Notes: generated by a model not told the origin, from the sequence alone. 64,000 nt of DNA from Zoroaster sp. YZ-2022 (GCA_029582265.1 CM055837.1:8693926-8757925), one strand, 5' to 3'. Positions 44,987 through 55,780 are shown, counted from the stretch's first letter. Made by a program: numbers and translations.

Positions 44987-45084
44987 TATATAAGTACCAC
45001 CGATGTCATAAAGGTATATATATAGATATACGGTTTAATACCGTATTATTTGCCCATTGCGCGCCTTGCTCCAAAAGACTGCAC

Positions 45085-45245
45085 TATATCTTGGTAAGTG
45101 TGACGTAATTCCAACGTAAACCACGCCCACTTCGTACGTGCTGGCTCCAGATCCAACGATCATCAGAAGCCCATTGGATATGCATTGACCACCCCTTTCT
45201 TTAAGGATTTACTCAAGAAATTAGAAAGCCGTGCATTCGCGTGCG
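45085..45245. repeat. Dispersed repeat GGTAAGTGTGAyGTAATTCCAAC, copy A
   Basis: Matches 59413-59555 in the same orientation: TTGGTAAGTGTGACGTAATT, ACGTGCTGGCTCCA, CAACGATCAT(T)CAGAAGCCCA, TTTCTTTAAGGATTTA. The second copy lies in a sestrin intron. Confidence 0.8.
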
Positions 45246-45249
45246 TACG

Positions 45250-45980
45250 CGCTATTTACCGTGCAAAATAAAACCACATAATTATATAGAATTAAATTAA
45301 TGGGAAGAATATCACTCAGTAACATCTGAACTAACATCTGAATAACTTCATCGCCCCCAATTTAGGGGCGGCGAAGTACGTGGTAAAGTATTCGCGAGTT
45401 GTATTCGCGTGAAGTACCGTAAGTGCTTGAATTGAACGACGGCATGGGCCATGCTCGTCGTGAATGATGTTTACTAGACAGAAACTTGAGTTGTAAATAA
45501 TACAAACGTAAGTGTTTGATGACTGGCACAGTCTTTAGTCTTTCTGATTTTGTTCAGGATATCCATTCATCTCTAAAGCTTTTACTTCAAACAAAACCTG
45601 ATCAGCCGCGGACGAAATGTATGTATACAGTGTACGCTTTATTGTATCTTATCTAATATGTGTGCAGAAACGGCATGAAATATTACCCACAAATAATTAT
45701 TCGTGAGTTACTTGCGAATAAGTTCATTACCCGCGAATAGTTAAGTGGTATTCGTGCCACTAAATTCGCGATTAATCGAATATTTAAAAAAAAAAAAAAA
45801 AAACACCGATTACGATTAGCAGTTACTATTCACGAATAATCGAACTATTCGCCCAGGCCTAATCTGAAAGTTATTGAAAAATATCCAATGGCAACGATCA
45901 ATGTCCATTGATTAATATCTGTGAGGTTTAGTCCTATAAAAGGGTTTTTTAGTTTTAAAATATTTTAGTCCAAGTCCGGC
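45250..45980. other. No gene seen; palindromic ATTCGCGAATA-type words
   Basis: Words such as ATTCGCG, CGCGAATA and TTAATCGAAT recur in both orientations between 45390 and 45860, ending in ACTATTCGCCCAGGCCTA. This looks like a decayed repeat related to the ends around 36705-36740. Confidence 0.5.
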
Positions 45981-45981
45981 T

Positions 45982-45993
45982 GCAAGATGGCGG
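45982..45993 (+). promoter_or_regulatory. TISU/YY1-type start element CAAGATGGCGGC
   Basis: CAAGATGGCGGC matches the TISU consensus (SAASATGGCGGC), an element that in animals combines a YY1-type promoter site with the start codon of genes having very short 5' UTRs. The ATG at 45986 opens a 15-codon frame (MAADTYLMAGNAKK, then Val-stop) which could be a first exon, but the donor AAG|GTTTAA is weak. On the opposite strand the same spot reads CATAAG|GTAAGTATC, a strong donor. I cannot find a following exon on either strand. Confidence 0.35.
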
Positions 45994-46328
45994 CCGATAC
46001 TTACCTTATGGCGGGAAACGCTAAAAAGGTTTAAATATTACATTTTGTTACCTGCTTTTATACTTCAAGATCATTTATCGTTCATTTATTTATTTATTTA
46101 TTTATTAGTGTATTTAGTAACTTTTATAAACATTATTTTAAAGAAATTTACAGGCACAGTTTTCCGAAGAAGAGGAGACGCAATATAAATCGCTCCTTTT
46201 ATCTTTTTATATGCAGTTTCTAATAAAGTTTGATCATCAAAGAGAAGCCTTTTTTTCTTCGTCCGTCCTTTGGCAAGTGTCACACAAATATTAGGTGCCT
46301 TTATTCCGGTCAATGGGAGCATTTATTA

Positions 46329-46413
46329 TATCACTGGATAACATCTGAACTGTTCCATGTACACTCGGCTTCGCCACGTGAAAATGGAACAGTCCAGAGG
46401 TTATCTCGTGATA
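46329..46413. repeat. 85-nt imperfect hairpin
   Basis: TATCACTGGATAACATCTGA then ACTGTTCCAT pairs with the inverse of ATGGAACAGTCCAGAGGTTA then TCTCGTGATA (about 25 of 30 positions). The loop includes CACTCGGCTTCGCC. Confidence 0.65.
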
Positions 46414-46454
46414 TGTTTAATGTTGCCATAGGCCTCTTCGGCACCAAATTTGTA

Positions 46455-46765
46455 TACTATCCCGATATCATTTAAAATGTATGCACCAACATTTTTTTCC
46501 GAAATCAAACAATTCTCGGTTCGCATGTATGTAAAAATTCATAAGCCTACAGTATGAATATTGTATAGGCCTATGGGCATATTTTCTTTTAAGGAGTCTT
46601 GAACGCAATCGCGGGGGATGGGTGATATATCTCCCCACTTTTTGGCCCGGGGATGGTCCATAGGATCATTCCCCCCCCCCCCCCCCCAAAAGTACACACA
46701 CACAATTTTTCATGCAGTAAAAAAATAATAAAAAGCGAATAATTCGTGAAAAATAAGCAAAAAGG
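46455..46765 (+). repeat. Direct repeat flanking the lectin region, left copy
   Basis: Matches 49695-50000 in the same orientation: AAATCAAACAAT(A/T)CTCGGT, TTCATAAGCCTACAGTATGA, TATTGTATAGGCCTATG, GGGGATGGTCCATAGGATCA. This copy contains a run of 15 or so C at 46673-46687. Confidence 0.8.
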
Positions 46766-46834
46766 GGGTAATATTTTATTTGTTTAAATATGTGTTGTGT
46801 GTTTGGGTGTCAGAAACCTTACATGGGTTCCTGA

Positions 46835-47095
46835 GGGTAGGAGGAAAGTGGGACGCCCTAGATAGGACAACTTGGAGGCGCACTGTTGAGGAGGAAATGA
46901 CACAGCTAGGATAGAGGTCTTGGAATGAAACCGAGCCTGCGGCCAAGAACAGGGCAGACTAGAGAGAGTGCACTGCAGCCTTACGGGCCACTTGGATGAA
47001 GCCGAGCCTGCGGCCAAGAACAGGGCAGACTGGAGAGAGTGCACTGCAGCCTTACGGGCCACTTGGCCCGAAGAGGATAGGTGAGTTGTGAGGTG
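46835..47095 (+). pseudogene. LINE polyprotein C-terminal tail with 71-bp tandem duplication
   Basis: The plus strand reads, across shifted frames, RRTVEEEM-like sequence, then DEAEPAAKNRADWRECTAAL then RATW. This is the common C-terminal tail of a group of animal LINEs (G+C-rich, R/W/E-rich, ending about 10 residues later). The unit 46925-46995 is repeated at 46996-47066; 71 bases is not a multiple of three, so the frame is broken. Confidence 0.6.
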
Positions 47096-47529
47096 AGGTA
47101 ACACTTGAGTTTTAAGCAATTGCAAAGTGAACGTGAAGTCACGAAGATTACACATTACGCAATACATAGGCCTGTTTGTGAAATAAATACATTCTGAAAA
47201 CACATGTTTTGTAAGTCTAGGTTTTATTTCGCCTATAAATAAAATACATCTATAAACATCTTAATCAATTATTCTGATCCAGACATCACAAGATGATTAT
47301 AGGCCTAACAATAATTTTGGGACTAATATCATTCATCTGGTATAGTCAGTCCTGATTGGGGTATAAAAATGTATCCTCATTGGCAGAACAAGGTTTCAAT
47401 CGGGATACAAGTATCTCCCAATTGGGATAGTATAATTTGATATCGACCTGATGAGTCTTCGCAGCCTCACTGATTAAACTAGATTGAATCATGGCATATC
47501 CCCTGTTAATCCTTAATTTCCCTAAATTT

Positions 47530-47715
47530 TTGGTTAAAAGTGAAGGTACAACATTGGTCCCAAGTCTGTTTACCAATTATAATCGAATTTTGATCCGAAA
47601 GCTAACTGGCTGTGACGCTGGTAATGGCACCAAGCATCCTGACAAATTATTATCTGAAGTGCTCTCATCTCAGAGACAACTGTCGATTGTCGAATATGTG
47701 AAATTGTCATTTTAA
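47530..47715. repeat. Degenerate relative of the TTAA MITE
   Basis: GAAGGTACAACATTGGT at 47542, then TGATCCGAAAGCTAACTGGC and CACCAAGCATCCTGACAA and GAAGTGCTCTCATCTCAG parallel the inside of 41826-42000. The right end is lost. Confidence 0.5.
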
Positions 47716-47721
47716 GAACCC

Positions 47722-47757
47722 CGCATCTGGCAACTGCCAGATGCGAGTTTTTTTTTG
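47722..47757. repeat. 10-bp perfect hairpin followed by a T run
   Basis: CGCATCTGGC-AACT-GCCAGATGCG (47722-47745) then AG and nine T. It looks like a bacterial terminator or a Pol III-type stop but lies in animal non-coding DNA; no transcript is implied. Confidence 0.6.
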
Positions 47758-47759
47758 GG

Positions 47760-48870
47760 GGGTTGGTCTAACAGTGAAATACGTGATACATGTATACGCG
47801 GTTATTGGAACCAGACCAAATTTCACATACACAAAGTATGGTGTCCAAGAGAGGCCTCACAAATCGGGCAAACGTTCATACCTCTATGTGAAAAAAAAGT
47901 CGTTTAAAACAGCACGACAGAATTCCAATCGATCCAGCAATTTTGGCTGCAATTGGATATTCCGGGGGGCGCTAAGCATACTCATTGTAGCAGTATGCCA
48001 ACATTACCAAATGTTGTTTCTTCGCTTTAAATGCATACATTGTTTCCACTATAATACAAGGGAAGTATCCGTAACATTATTTTCAAGAAACGTAATTTCA
48101 CAAAATAATTGACCGTGCATGGATAAAAGGTAATGAGTATTCCTCAATGAATTTATCATGGAGCAGTGTGATTAAGTTCATATAGCCAAATAATTGCACC
48201 TGATATTGGGGAGATTGAACTAGCAGGCCACTGGTTAGCTGTTGATGATGACAAAATAATTATTTAAAAAACCTTTCACAGGTTATTTCCTTTTTTCTCA
48301 TTAACTTTTCAGTCCCCCTTAATAGAACACTCGTATTATCCCAAATTTTCTTGCACTTTCTCTTACCATTATCCTTGCATCATTTCTCTGTCCCCTCTTC
48401 GTTGGTACCCTCTCTATATGTCTGCTTCTCATGGACGCTTTAATAAAATAATGCTTCGGTCAGTTATGTTGTAAAATATGTAACGTGAAAGTGTTTACAC
48501 CGATTGAAAACAAAATTGTCGTTGAACAAATTAAACACGGAATGGCTCGATCAAGGCTAGGAGAGTTGACCCTATGGAGGTTGTAGGATTTGTCACGTTT
48601 ACTGTAGGCTAATGTTCATTTGCCGACTCTCAAAACTACACGACCTAAAATACAAACGGGTTCGGAATCCTTGTACATTTTCGTTCCATCATTTGGTATG
48701 CAAAACACAGGATTATAGAATAGCTTATGAGCTTAGACCAAGAGCTAGGCCTAACAATGTCCATCTGAAGAGTTTTCAGTCATGTCCATTGCATGCTATA
48801 AGACTGTTGAGCTTGTGTGATTTAGTTGTATGTAATATGTGTATACACATATGCACAATGTGACTGCAGC
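47760..48870. other. No gene seen
   Basis: A 123-codon plus-strand open frame at 47741-48112 begins inside the hairpin/T-run and shows no domain; I leave it uncalled. Confidence 0.5.
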
Positions 48871-48877
48871 TGACTTG

Positions 48878-49366
48878 TTACTCATCAGTTGGTCTGTACT
48901 GGTATCGCTGCAGCATCTTACAAACGTAGGTATACTGATGGGTACAAGGTAAAGCATACCAATAAGTATTGGTATTCATGGTACCACAATATCCGTTGTT
49001 AGCTACACTCGAAGAAGCCCAGTTGCCAAATGTGTACAGCTGTTTACCGTTGTCCGTCCACGCCCATCCTGTTATGTAATAGTTGCTCCTTAACCCAATC
49101 CAAACGTGTCCCGAAGTTTCCTTTGTGATGTACTCGGCGACAAATGTAGATTCGTCCATGTCCATTATGGAGACGAGGTGGGACTCGCGGCCATGTTGGC
49201 TCCGGGCAGAGCAGCTGGTTTCGGCATTAGAAAAACTCTCCACTTCCTGCACGTGAAGATAGCAGTTTCGTCCGTAAGCGACCCATCCGTCGGGGCAAAT
49301 ACACCGAGCGCGCACAGACGGTGGTACTGGTAGGAGAACAGTTAAGAAAAGAATGCAGAATTTCAT
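48878..49366 (-). CDS. Secreted C-type lectin domain protein (single exon)
   Basis: The start is the second in-frame methionine (49366; an upstream one at 49384 adds six residues), because it gives a classical signal peptide MKFCILFLTVLLPVPPSVRA. Numbering from the upstream Met, the C-type lectin domain covers about residues 28-157. Cysteines at 30 and 41 form the extra N-terminal pair of long-form domains; 58 with 155 and 133 with 147 are the two canonical pairs. WIGL is at 95-98. The Ca/sugar motif expected before Cys133 (EPN or QPD) is replaced by WASSSVANNGYC, and the WND position reads YWYALPC, so classical calcium-dependent sugar binding is doubtful. The product is probably secreted, perhaps in immunity or adhesion; the ligand is unknown. 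There are no introns within the frame; the stop is TAA. A TATA-like TTATATTTT lies about 60 bases upstream. The gene is complete and undamaged. Confidence 0.85.
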   Translation of the reverse strand: MKFCILFLTVLLPVPPSVRARCICPDGWVAYGRNCYLHVQEVESFSNAETSCSARSQHGRESHLVSIMDMDESTFVAEYITKETSGHVWIGLRSNYYITGWAWTDNGKQLYTFGNWASSSVANNGYCGTMNTNTYWYALPCTHQYTYVCKMLQRYQYRPTDE

Positions 49367-49414
49367 AGATGCGATGAAATACATCTTTCTTTGTCGTGAT
49401 TGTTATGACCAACT

Positions 49415-49435
49415 GGATTCAAAATATAAGTAGCA
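49415..49435 (-). promoter_or_regulatory. Possible TATA element upstream of the lectin gene
   Basis: Minus strand TACTTATATTTTGAATCC, about 55-70 bases before the chosen start codon. It would place the transcription start near 49395-49405 and leave a very short 5' UTR. Position and composition are the only support. Confidence 0.25.
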
Positions 49436-49694
49436 ATGGGATCGTTCTCTGCCTTGAAAATAGGCTGACGAATTTTAATTTTAATCGGAGACTGGAGAGT
49501 ATGGCTAGTTCGATCTGTAGATTGACCAAGATCTAACAAATGTACATCAGGATAAAAACTAGTCCTCTTTCGGTAAATGACGTTGCAACTTGTCAGACAT
49601 CAGTGTTATGACTAACTCCCATATGACATCCTTATGTGGTTTATATACCTTACTAGGGTCGATATCATCTCTACTATCATGACTCGGAAATACT

Positions 49695-50000
49695 GTATGT
49701 ATCGAATATCATTCAAAATGTATGCGCTATTTTGTTCGGAAATCAAACAATACTCGGTCTGCATGTATGTTATAAAAATTCATAAGCCTACAGTATGAAT
49801 ATTGTATAGGCCTATGTGCATATTTTTTCTTTTAAGGTGCCTTGAACGCACGTGCGTAAATCCCAGGGAATATATCCCCCACTTTTTAGCCTGGGGATGG
49901 TCCATAGGTCCATAGGTCCATAGGATCATTCCCCAGAATTTATTTGCAGTAAACAAAATAAGCGAATAATTCGTGACAAACAAGAAAAAAGGTGGGAAAT
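49695..50000 (+). repeat. Direct repeat flanking the lectin region, right copy
   Basis: Counterpart of 46455-46765. GGTCCATAG is locally triplicated here (about 49900-49925), and the C run is replaced by CCCCAGAATTTATTTGCAG. Confidence 0.8.
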
Positions 50001-50805
50001 TTTGTTAGTGTGTGTTTGTTTCTTTGTCGTTTGGGTGTCATCTTTATAATAGCCAGAGGATTCTGATTAGTTGTACGCTGCAGTAGTTCGTTGTACAGAG
50101 CACACAAATTTCAATATCTCCCCCCCCCCCCTCCATTTTTTGGACACGGATTTACGCCGCATGGTTTTCCCATATCACAATCACAAAGGTTAAGCCTTGC
50201 AGTTAGTTTGCCAAACCCACATAGTTTCCCCAAAAGTAACAAGGGGTAAGCCTTGTACTTCTTTGCCAAAACCACAAGGTTTTATACCTCCATGGTTTCA
50301 GGTACCATAATTTAAGAAAATGTTATATCAATACAGTGAATGCATCAATACATGCCCTGAACTATTATTACACAAGTACAATTGTCTAAAAGACAACATC
50401 AAAAAGACTCAAGTTTTGATTATTTTATTTTGTTTTATTGTTTCATACACAACGCATGGCAGTACAGGAAGTAAGACAAACTCAACAAACATTATTGTGA
50501 GGAAATAACAGCTGCAACCAATCATTAATCATGAACTGAATTATTCAATACAACATCACTCAGTCATGACATTGCGCTATGGCCAAATGCCATTATGATG
50601 TTACTTAAATAAGGAAATTTAGGATTTAGTTTATAAAACGTACGTGACACAAGATCGAGCATATATTCTTATTATCAACAAAATGCTTATTCGGGATATG
50701 CTTTCATTAACAACCTCACATAGTACATGTGTGCTTTATAGGGAAGGTGCAATATTGGTATTTGCAAATGTACGTTTTACGTTCATTTTAACACTCCAAT
50801 TCTCA
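50000..50805. other. No gene seen
   Basis: A run of ten C near 50121 and GCCTTG(C/T)A...TTTGCCAAA(A/C)CCACA words repeated at about 50192 and 50250. Otherwise featureless. Confidence 0.5.
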
Positions 50806-50812
50806 ATAAATA

Positions 50813-51079
50813 TACTACTCAAAACAATTTAGGGAACACCGGCTGTTAACATCAAATAGGTTTGAAATGTTCCATGAACCGGGATTTTCATTTGCAACCC
50901 CCTCTCTCTCTTTCAGTAGTCATGTCATGAAATGTGTAATCACTACATGCATCCTTTATCATCTGTTTCATTGTGCAGTTGTTTCTCATCAATTCTGTGA
51001 AACATTGTGTTTATCTGAAATAAATGATCTTGCTTTAACTGAGATAATTCCGGTGTTCCCTAAATTGTTTTGAGTAGTA
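50813..51079. mobile_element. Tc1/mariner-type MITE, 267 bp
   Basis: Perfect ~30-bp terminal inverted repeats starting TACTACTCAAAACAATTTAG and continuing GGAACACCGG. TA flanks both ends (50811-50812, 51080-51081). There is no transposase inside. The near-perfect ends suggest a fairly young copy. Confidence 0.9.
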
Positions 51080-51081
51080 TA

Positions 51082-51945
51082 TATCAAGGTTTCACCACAA
51101 TATATAAGGTTTATATAAGGTTTTAATCACCAAACGAGCTCACGCTTTTTGGAGAAATCAGCAAAACTGGTTGTTTTTTATCTTTAATGTTTTACAAAAG
51201 CAACTTGTGAACACTTCAAAAATGTGAACACTTCAAACGGAATAGTTTCTAAAAATGATTGGTAATTGTGTATCTGCCATACACCAAGTATCCTGTAAGA
51301 TAATTTATTATTACCTGGTAATTACCAATGTACCTTCCCTCTAAGGTAATATTGATATTTCGTTACCATTCAACTATTCCTTTAAATGTTCACAATATGT
51401 TTGTCCAGCCAGTTTGGCAATAACTGTACAGCTTGTGATGTACATGGTTCAATACTGGAAAGATCTTTTAAAATGAGTAAAACAATTATGTATTCAAACA
51501 TCCATGAAAATAATTTTCCTGGAATTGTTCAGAGATTCAGAGAACAGTCTTTCTTTGGTAAAATGTTTACTGACAAAAAAAGTAGTGTGTTCCCCAAAAA
51601 CCCACAACGGAAAAACTTTTGGTGGTTTTTATGTACAGTTGTTTACGAATTCTAATAGATATTTGGAGCCATGGATATCACATTTTGTGTGGACGTTTGG
51701 AATCGCACTTTCTCTCCAAAATAAAAGGCAGTGAATGTGTACGCTGATATATACAATATCTCTAGACCGCCCTCTTGTGAGGCAAAATATCCATCTTATT
51801 AAAATAATACAGTAAACTATGAGTTAAAAAAAAAAATCACATAATTATGAATGAATGCCCCTTTCAACCATATAAACCTGTTAAATGTTTGAAATATATC
51901 CCAAATAACATTCAAGTCACGACAAATTATATTTTAAAAAAAGAT
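51082..51945. other. No gene seen
   Basis: Short open frames at 51386-51655 and 51504-51734 overlap in different frames; neither shows a domain. Confidence 0.5.
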
Positions 51946-51951
51946 GTGTTC

Positions 51952-52247
51952 TTAAGGGAAGGTACAACATTGGTTACATACCGGATAACAAAATTAACAG
52001 ATTTATCATCTCCAAAAGCTAACTTCATGTTAAGTTGGTAAAGGTACTAACCATCCTAAATATATTTTTGAAGTGGTCTCATTTCAGGAAAAAAAATGCA
52101 AATATTTGCACATTTACAAAAAAGTTGGCAGTGGCCATGCCTTTTCACACGACCTTTCTTATTACCCCAACAGTTTGATGCAAATAGAGTAAGCATACTC
52201 ATGGAAGCAATTCTGCCATCATTATCAATGCTGTACCTTCCCTTTAA
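51952..52247. repeat. piggyBac-type MITE, copy B (TTAA flanks)
   Basis: Same element as 41826-42120, with TTAA at 51952-51955 and 52244-52247. Confidence 0.75.
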
Positions 52248-53004
52248 TCAACATTACTAATTCTGGCAAAACCCTAAACTTGGACCCAACTTTTCGGAGC
52301 GACCTCCCAAATTTATCGTGAAAATTAACAATGTTCCCAACAACGTTTCTATTTCCATCTCAAACTGGTCCCTGGGGTCAGTTTTTGACCTTTACATGGC
52401 TGTTACGCATTATGGTAAATGCCGAGAAGTTTCGGGTTTGGCAGAGCGGATCACAAATACCAATCTGTACTTTTACAAACTGGGAAAATCGTGAACATAT
52501 TCATCCTCAAAGTAGATTTACAATGATATTGTGAACTGTATTGCATTACAAAAATGACAATGTCTGTGTCACAAACGTGCGCGTGATACAGCCATGTACC
52601 TGTACACACATGCATAGACTCCTTTGCAAATTATACATGCACGGTGCATCTGCAATCAATGTTCACATTTTTGTGTAGTTTATAGTCAGACAATCTTGGT
52701 AGTTGTGTTATTAAAATGATAACAATTGTTTGTTTTTTCCCTCGTCTTAACCATTGTTAAGTGTTGATTGTAATATTGATAGAATTTGGTAGTACTTTGA
52801 TCAATAGCTAAAGCACATGTGATACGCAAATCAGTTTGTGCTTGTGTATACATGTCCATGTGCACAAGTCACGATAAGTGAACATCCATGTGATACCATG
52901 TGACACGAGATGTTCATGCATTCAATGTACATTGTGCAATTGTTGTCTGCAGTGACATAAGTTCATGAGTTTTGTACATCAAAGGGGACAAATGGCACCC
53001 AAGG

Positions 53005-53036
53005 CATGGAGGAAGGAAAACACTCCTTCCTCCATG
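53005..53036. repeat. Perfect 12-bp hairpin found only in copy B
   Basis: CATGGAGGAAGG, an 8-base loop AAAACACT, then CCTTCCTCCATG. In copy A the flanks CCCAAGG and GTATACAAAACC are adjacent, so these bases were inserted in B or lost in A. Confidence 0.85.
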
Positions 53037-53195
53037 GGTATACAAAACCCCAATGAATCAACCTCGCAGCAGTTAAACCATGATATTAGATTGTAAGAAA
53101 GACAAACTGTATTCACATACAATAGGCATTCACTGGTCTTAGATATGAGAGCAATCAAGATAGAGAAATGCCAGCCTGCAGGATTGTGGTCCATG

Positions 53196-53360
53196 CAGGG
53201 GTCAATTCCACAGAGCTGCTTAGCAGATCAAATTGCTTACCAGACAAATTTGCTTAGCGGATTTCTTTGGTTACCAGCCAAACTTTCATTTAAAAAAATG
53301 TATGCATTTTGGCTGGTAGTCTGTTTTATACTGCTTAGCAACTCTATGAAATTGCCCCTG
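53196..53360. repeat. hAT-type MITE of the GCTTAGCA family, copy B
   Basis: CAGGGGTCAATTCCACAGAG at the left, CTATGAAATTGCCCCTG at the right. Shorter than copy A by one internal GCTTAGCAACATT stretch. Confidence 0.7.
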
Positions 53361-53799
53361 AACAGTGATGTATACACTGCATGCTTGTATTCACTATGTT
53401 GTTGCACCAATTTCCCAGGCTTACAAAAGGATACATCAGTTGTGTGGTAAGCTATGTTACCAACTCGCGACCAATGAAAGTTCACTATCTAACACCATGG
53501 CATCACCATCACCATGTCAAAAGATGTTGCCAAGAGTTGTACATATTTTGACAGAGTACAGCATGTACAACGCAGATGATGAAATCAAGTTATACGGCAT
53601 ATCAATCAGAATGAGATTAAGAACTTCTTTTCCCTTAAAATGAGGTACAACTTTATTTTTGTAAACTGGCTCTGAAGTGTAAAGAAAATAAAATCCTTGA
53701 GATTGAAGTAAAGTTTATAATTCCCTTACTGAGCTTTTTTTACATCAAATTATATGAATACTTTGCATTCACGCCAAACAAATAATGCAAATACTGTCC

Positions 53800-55780
53800 T
53801 TGTTTAATCACAGCACTAAAATTTCCATGCCAAAATCCAACATAAGAATTAAAAAGCAAGACGAAAATGGTTTGCCACAACGTAAAAACTGCAAAATAAT
53901 ATCAAACGTATAAACTAAACATCACCTTACATATATTATAATCGTTAACCACGCAATGTGCTGTTTCAGAAATACCATAATATAAAATAATTGAGTTTAC
54001 ATGCATCTATAAATGTAACAAAAATTTCAGATTTATGACACCACAGCTGCATTGAGCATACATTTTTGAAGCCGGTTATTGTTGCATTTTGCACAATTTG
54101 TGATAAACTGAAGTTATTTTATACACGAACTGCAGTAAAACTGCTAACGGTCTGTGACCTATCACAGATAAGGTACTCATGTAAAAATCCAAAGCTATAA
54201 CGTACATTATACATGATGTGAGGCAGATCTGATAGGGGAGAAGATTGGGTCATGAAGCCACACTTCCACCTGCTACACCCTCACCCTCATCATGATCTCA
54301 TCAAGTTCATCTATTTTTGGTCTATGCATAAAATAAACAATCATTGTCCTCTCTGACAGTATAAATTGGTTTTCAAACATAAATAAGCACAAATCAAAGC
54401 AAAGTACGAACAAAACTGCAAAATCAATTGCCACCAAAATTATATAGTTTGGTTGTTCCATAACTTCAACACTATTCATCTATGAGTTATCTTTGGTATT
54501 GCAATCAATAGGATGATAAATACAGTTATACAGTGTGTTATATTGGGAACGATTAACTATCATTTTCATGTTATATTTTACATGTTTAATAATCATGAAC
54601 ATGCAGTAAGAATCATGTTCACAGTTTCTATATTACAAGCTATTTATATATCTACGATCTTTTGTTGGAAACTGGGAATGACAAGATAATTTCACAATGA
54701 TTAATGCCAACATTTTCCAAAATGTTTATTTATTTATTATTTTTAAGCAGCAGTTTTAGTGTTATGTTTGTCAGTTAAAAACAGGGAAATCTTAACAAAA
54801 AAACCTGTTACATGTGATTCTACCACTCATTTTAAGCTGCAGTTTTTTCCAGGTTAAACTATGTTCAAGCTGTTTTTTTTTCTTTTTCTTTTTTTCTTCA
54901 AGTTAATTAATTAGATAATCAATGTTCTAACTTGTTTTCAGTTACTTAAAATCTTTCTCATTATAAAACAATGTGTCCCATCATAAACTCTATTAAGCCT
55001 CAGTTACACAGTCCGATTTTGTTAAATGTGACAAGTTGTATGGTGACAATGAATTCCAACAGTGTGGAACTTTTTGCATGTGATTTTGTGAAGAAGCAGG
55101 TTGGGACACAAGTGTTTGCGATTTCAAAGTGGCATGTAAATGTTTCTAGTATATAACAAACTGTCACTCAAAACCACTGATCTCTATACTAACTGGATTG
55201 TAAGTGAGCGCTGATTGACTGAAGCTAGTCTATTTGCCATCTTTTTTCCCCCCAAGAAGCTATGGAGTTTATTTGTTTCACTCGGGATCGCGGATCACGT
55301 GATATTGCGCAGTGCGAAAATAAACAGAAACTTTGGCATCCAAATCCTTGTCCTAACTCGGCCAGTACATAATTCCTGTTGTATACAGCTAAGTACCAGA
55401 CTACGGCTGAACTGTGTCCGTGGCAGAATCCATCCGCTAAATTCACATTTCTGTTTTGACATACCGTTTTAGATATCATTTGATAGCAATGAAAATTTAT
55501 TTTGGCCTAATTTTTTTGAGATTATTCATGATTGAATGAATTCTGTAATGATTTTCGTCTTGTTATTTTCGTTTGCGCCATCTTGGATCTAGCACGTATC
55601 CACTGCGCGAGCAGGATCAGCAAATACAGGATCCGGATCAGTAAACTGTCTAAACCGTACGGACTGTCTGGTGAAAACCCTCTATTGTTTACATTCAGCA
55701 GGTAAAGGCAAAGGCAAATCAGGGGGGCCATTGTTATATGAGCTTGATATACTGACAGTCAATGTTCACTGTTGACTTAT
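53800..55780. other. No gene seen
   Basis: AT-rich, with short open frames only. A word GATCTCTATACTAACTGGAT at about 55180 recurs inverted, with one change, near 56096-56120, framing about 0.9 kb. CAAGATGGCGC on the minus strand at about 55575 resembles a TISU start but leads only to a 19-codon frame. Confidence 0.45.

Larger units (their letters stand above)
51952..53795 (+). repeat. 2-kb dispersed duplication, copy B
   Basis: Counterpart of 41826-43919, about 10.1 kb away. It lacks the 218-bp foldback insertion but has its own 30-bp hairpin insertion (53005-53036). Both boundaries are sharp. Confidence 0.95.

Noticed and set aside
44649..45108. Lys/Glu-rich coiled-coil-like protein and Phe/Ser-rich protein
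   Set aside because: Both are translations of the two inverted arms of the foldback element at 44631-44986.
46784..47203. 139-codon minus-strand frame
   Set aside because: It is antisense to the LINE C-terminal tail on the plus strand.
47741..48112. 123-codon plus-strand gene
   Set aside because: It starts in a hairpin and T run, lacks any domain, and nothing supports splicing.
49106..49333. 75-codon plus-strand frame
   Set aside because: It is antisense to the C-type lectin gene.
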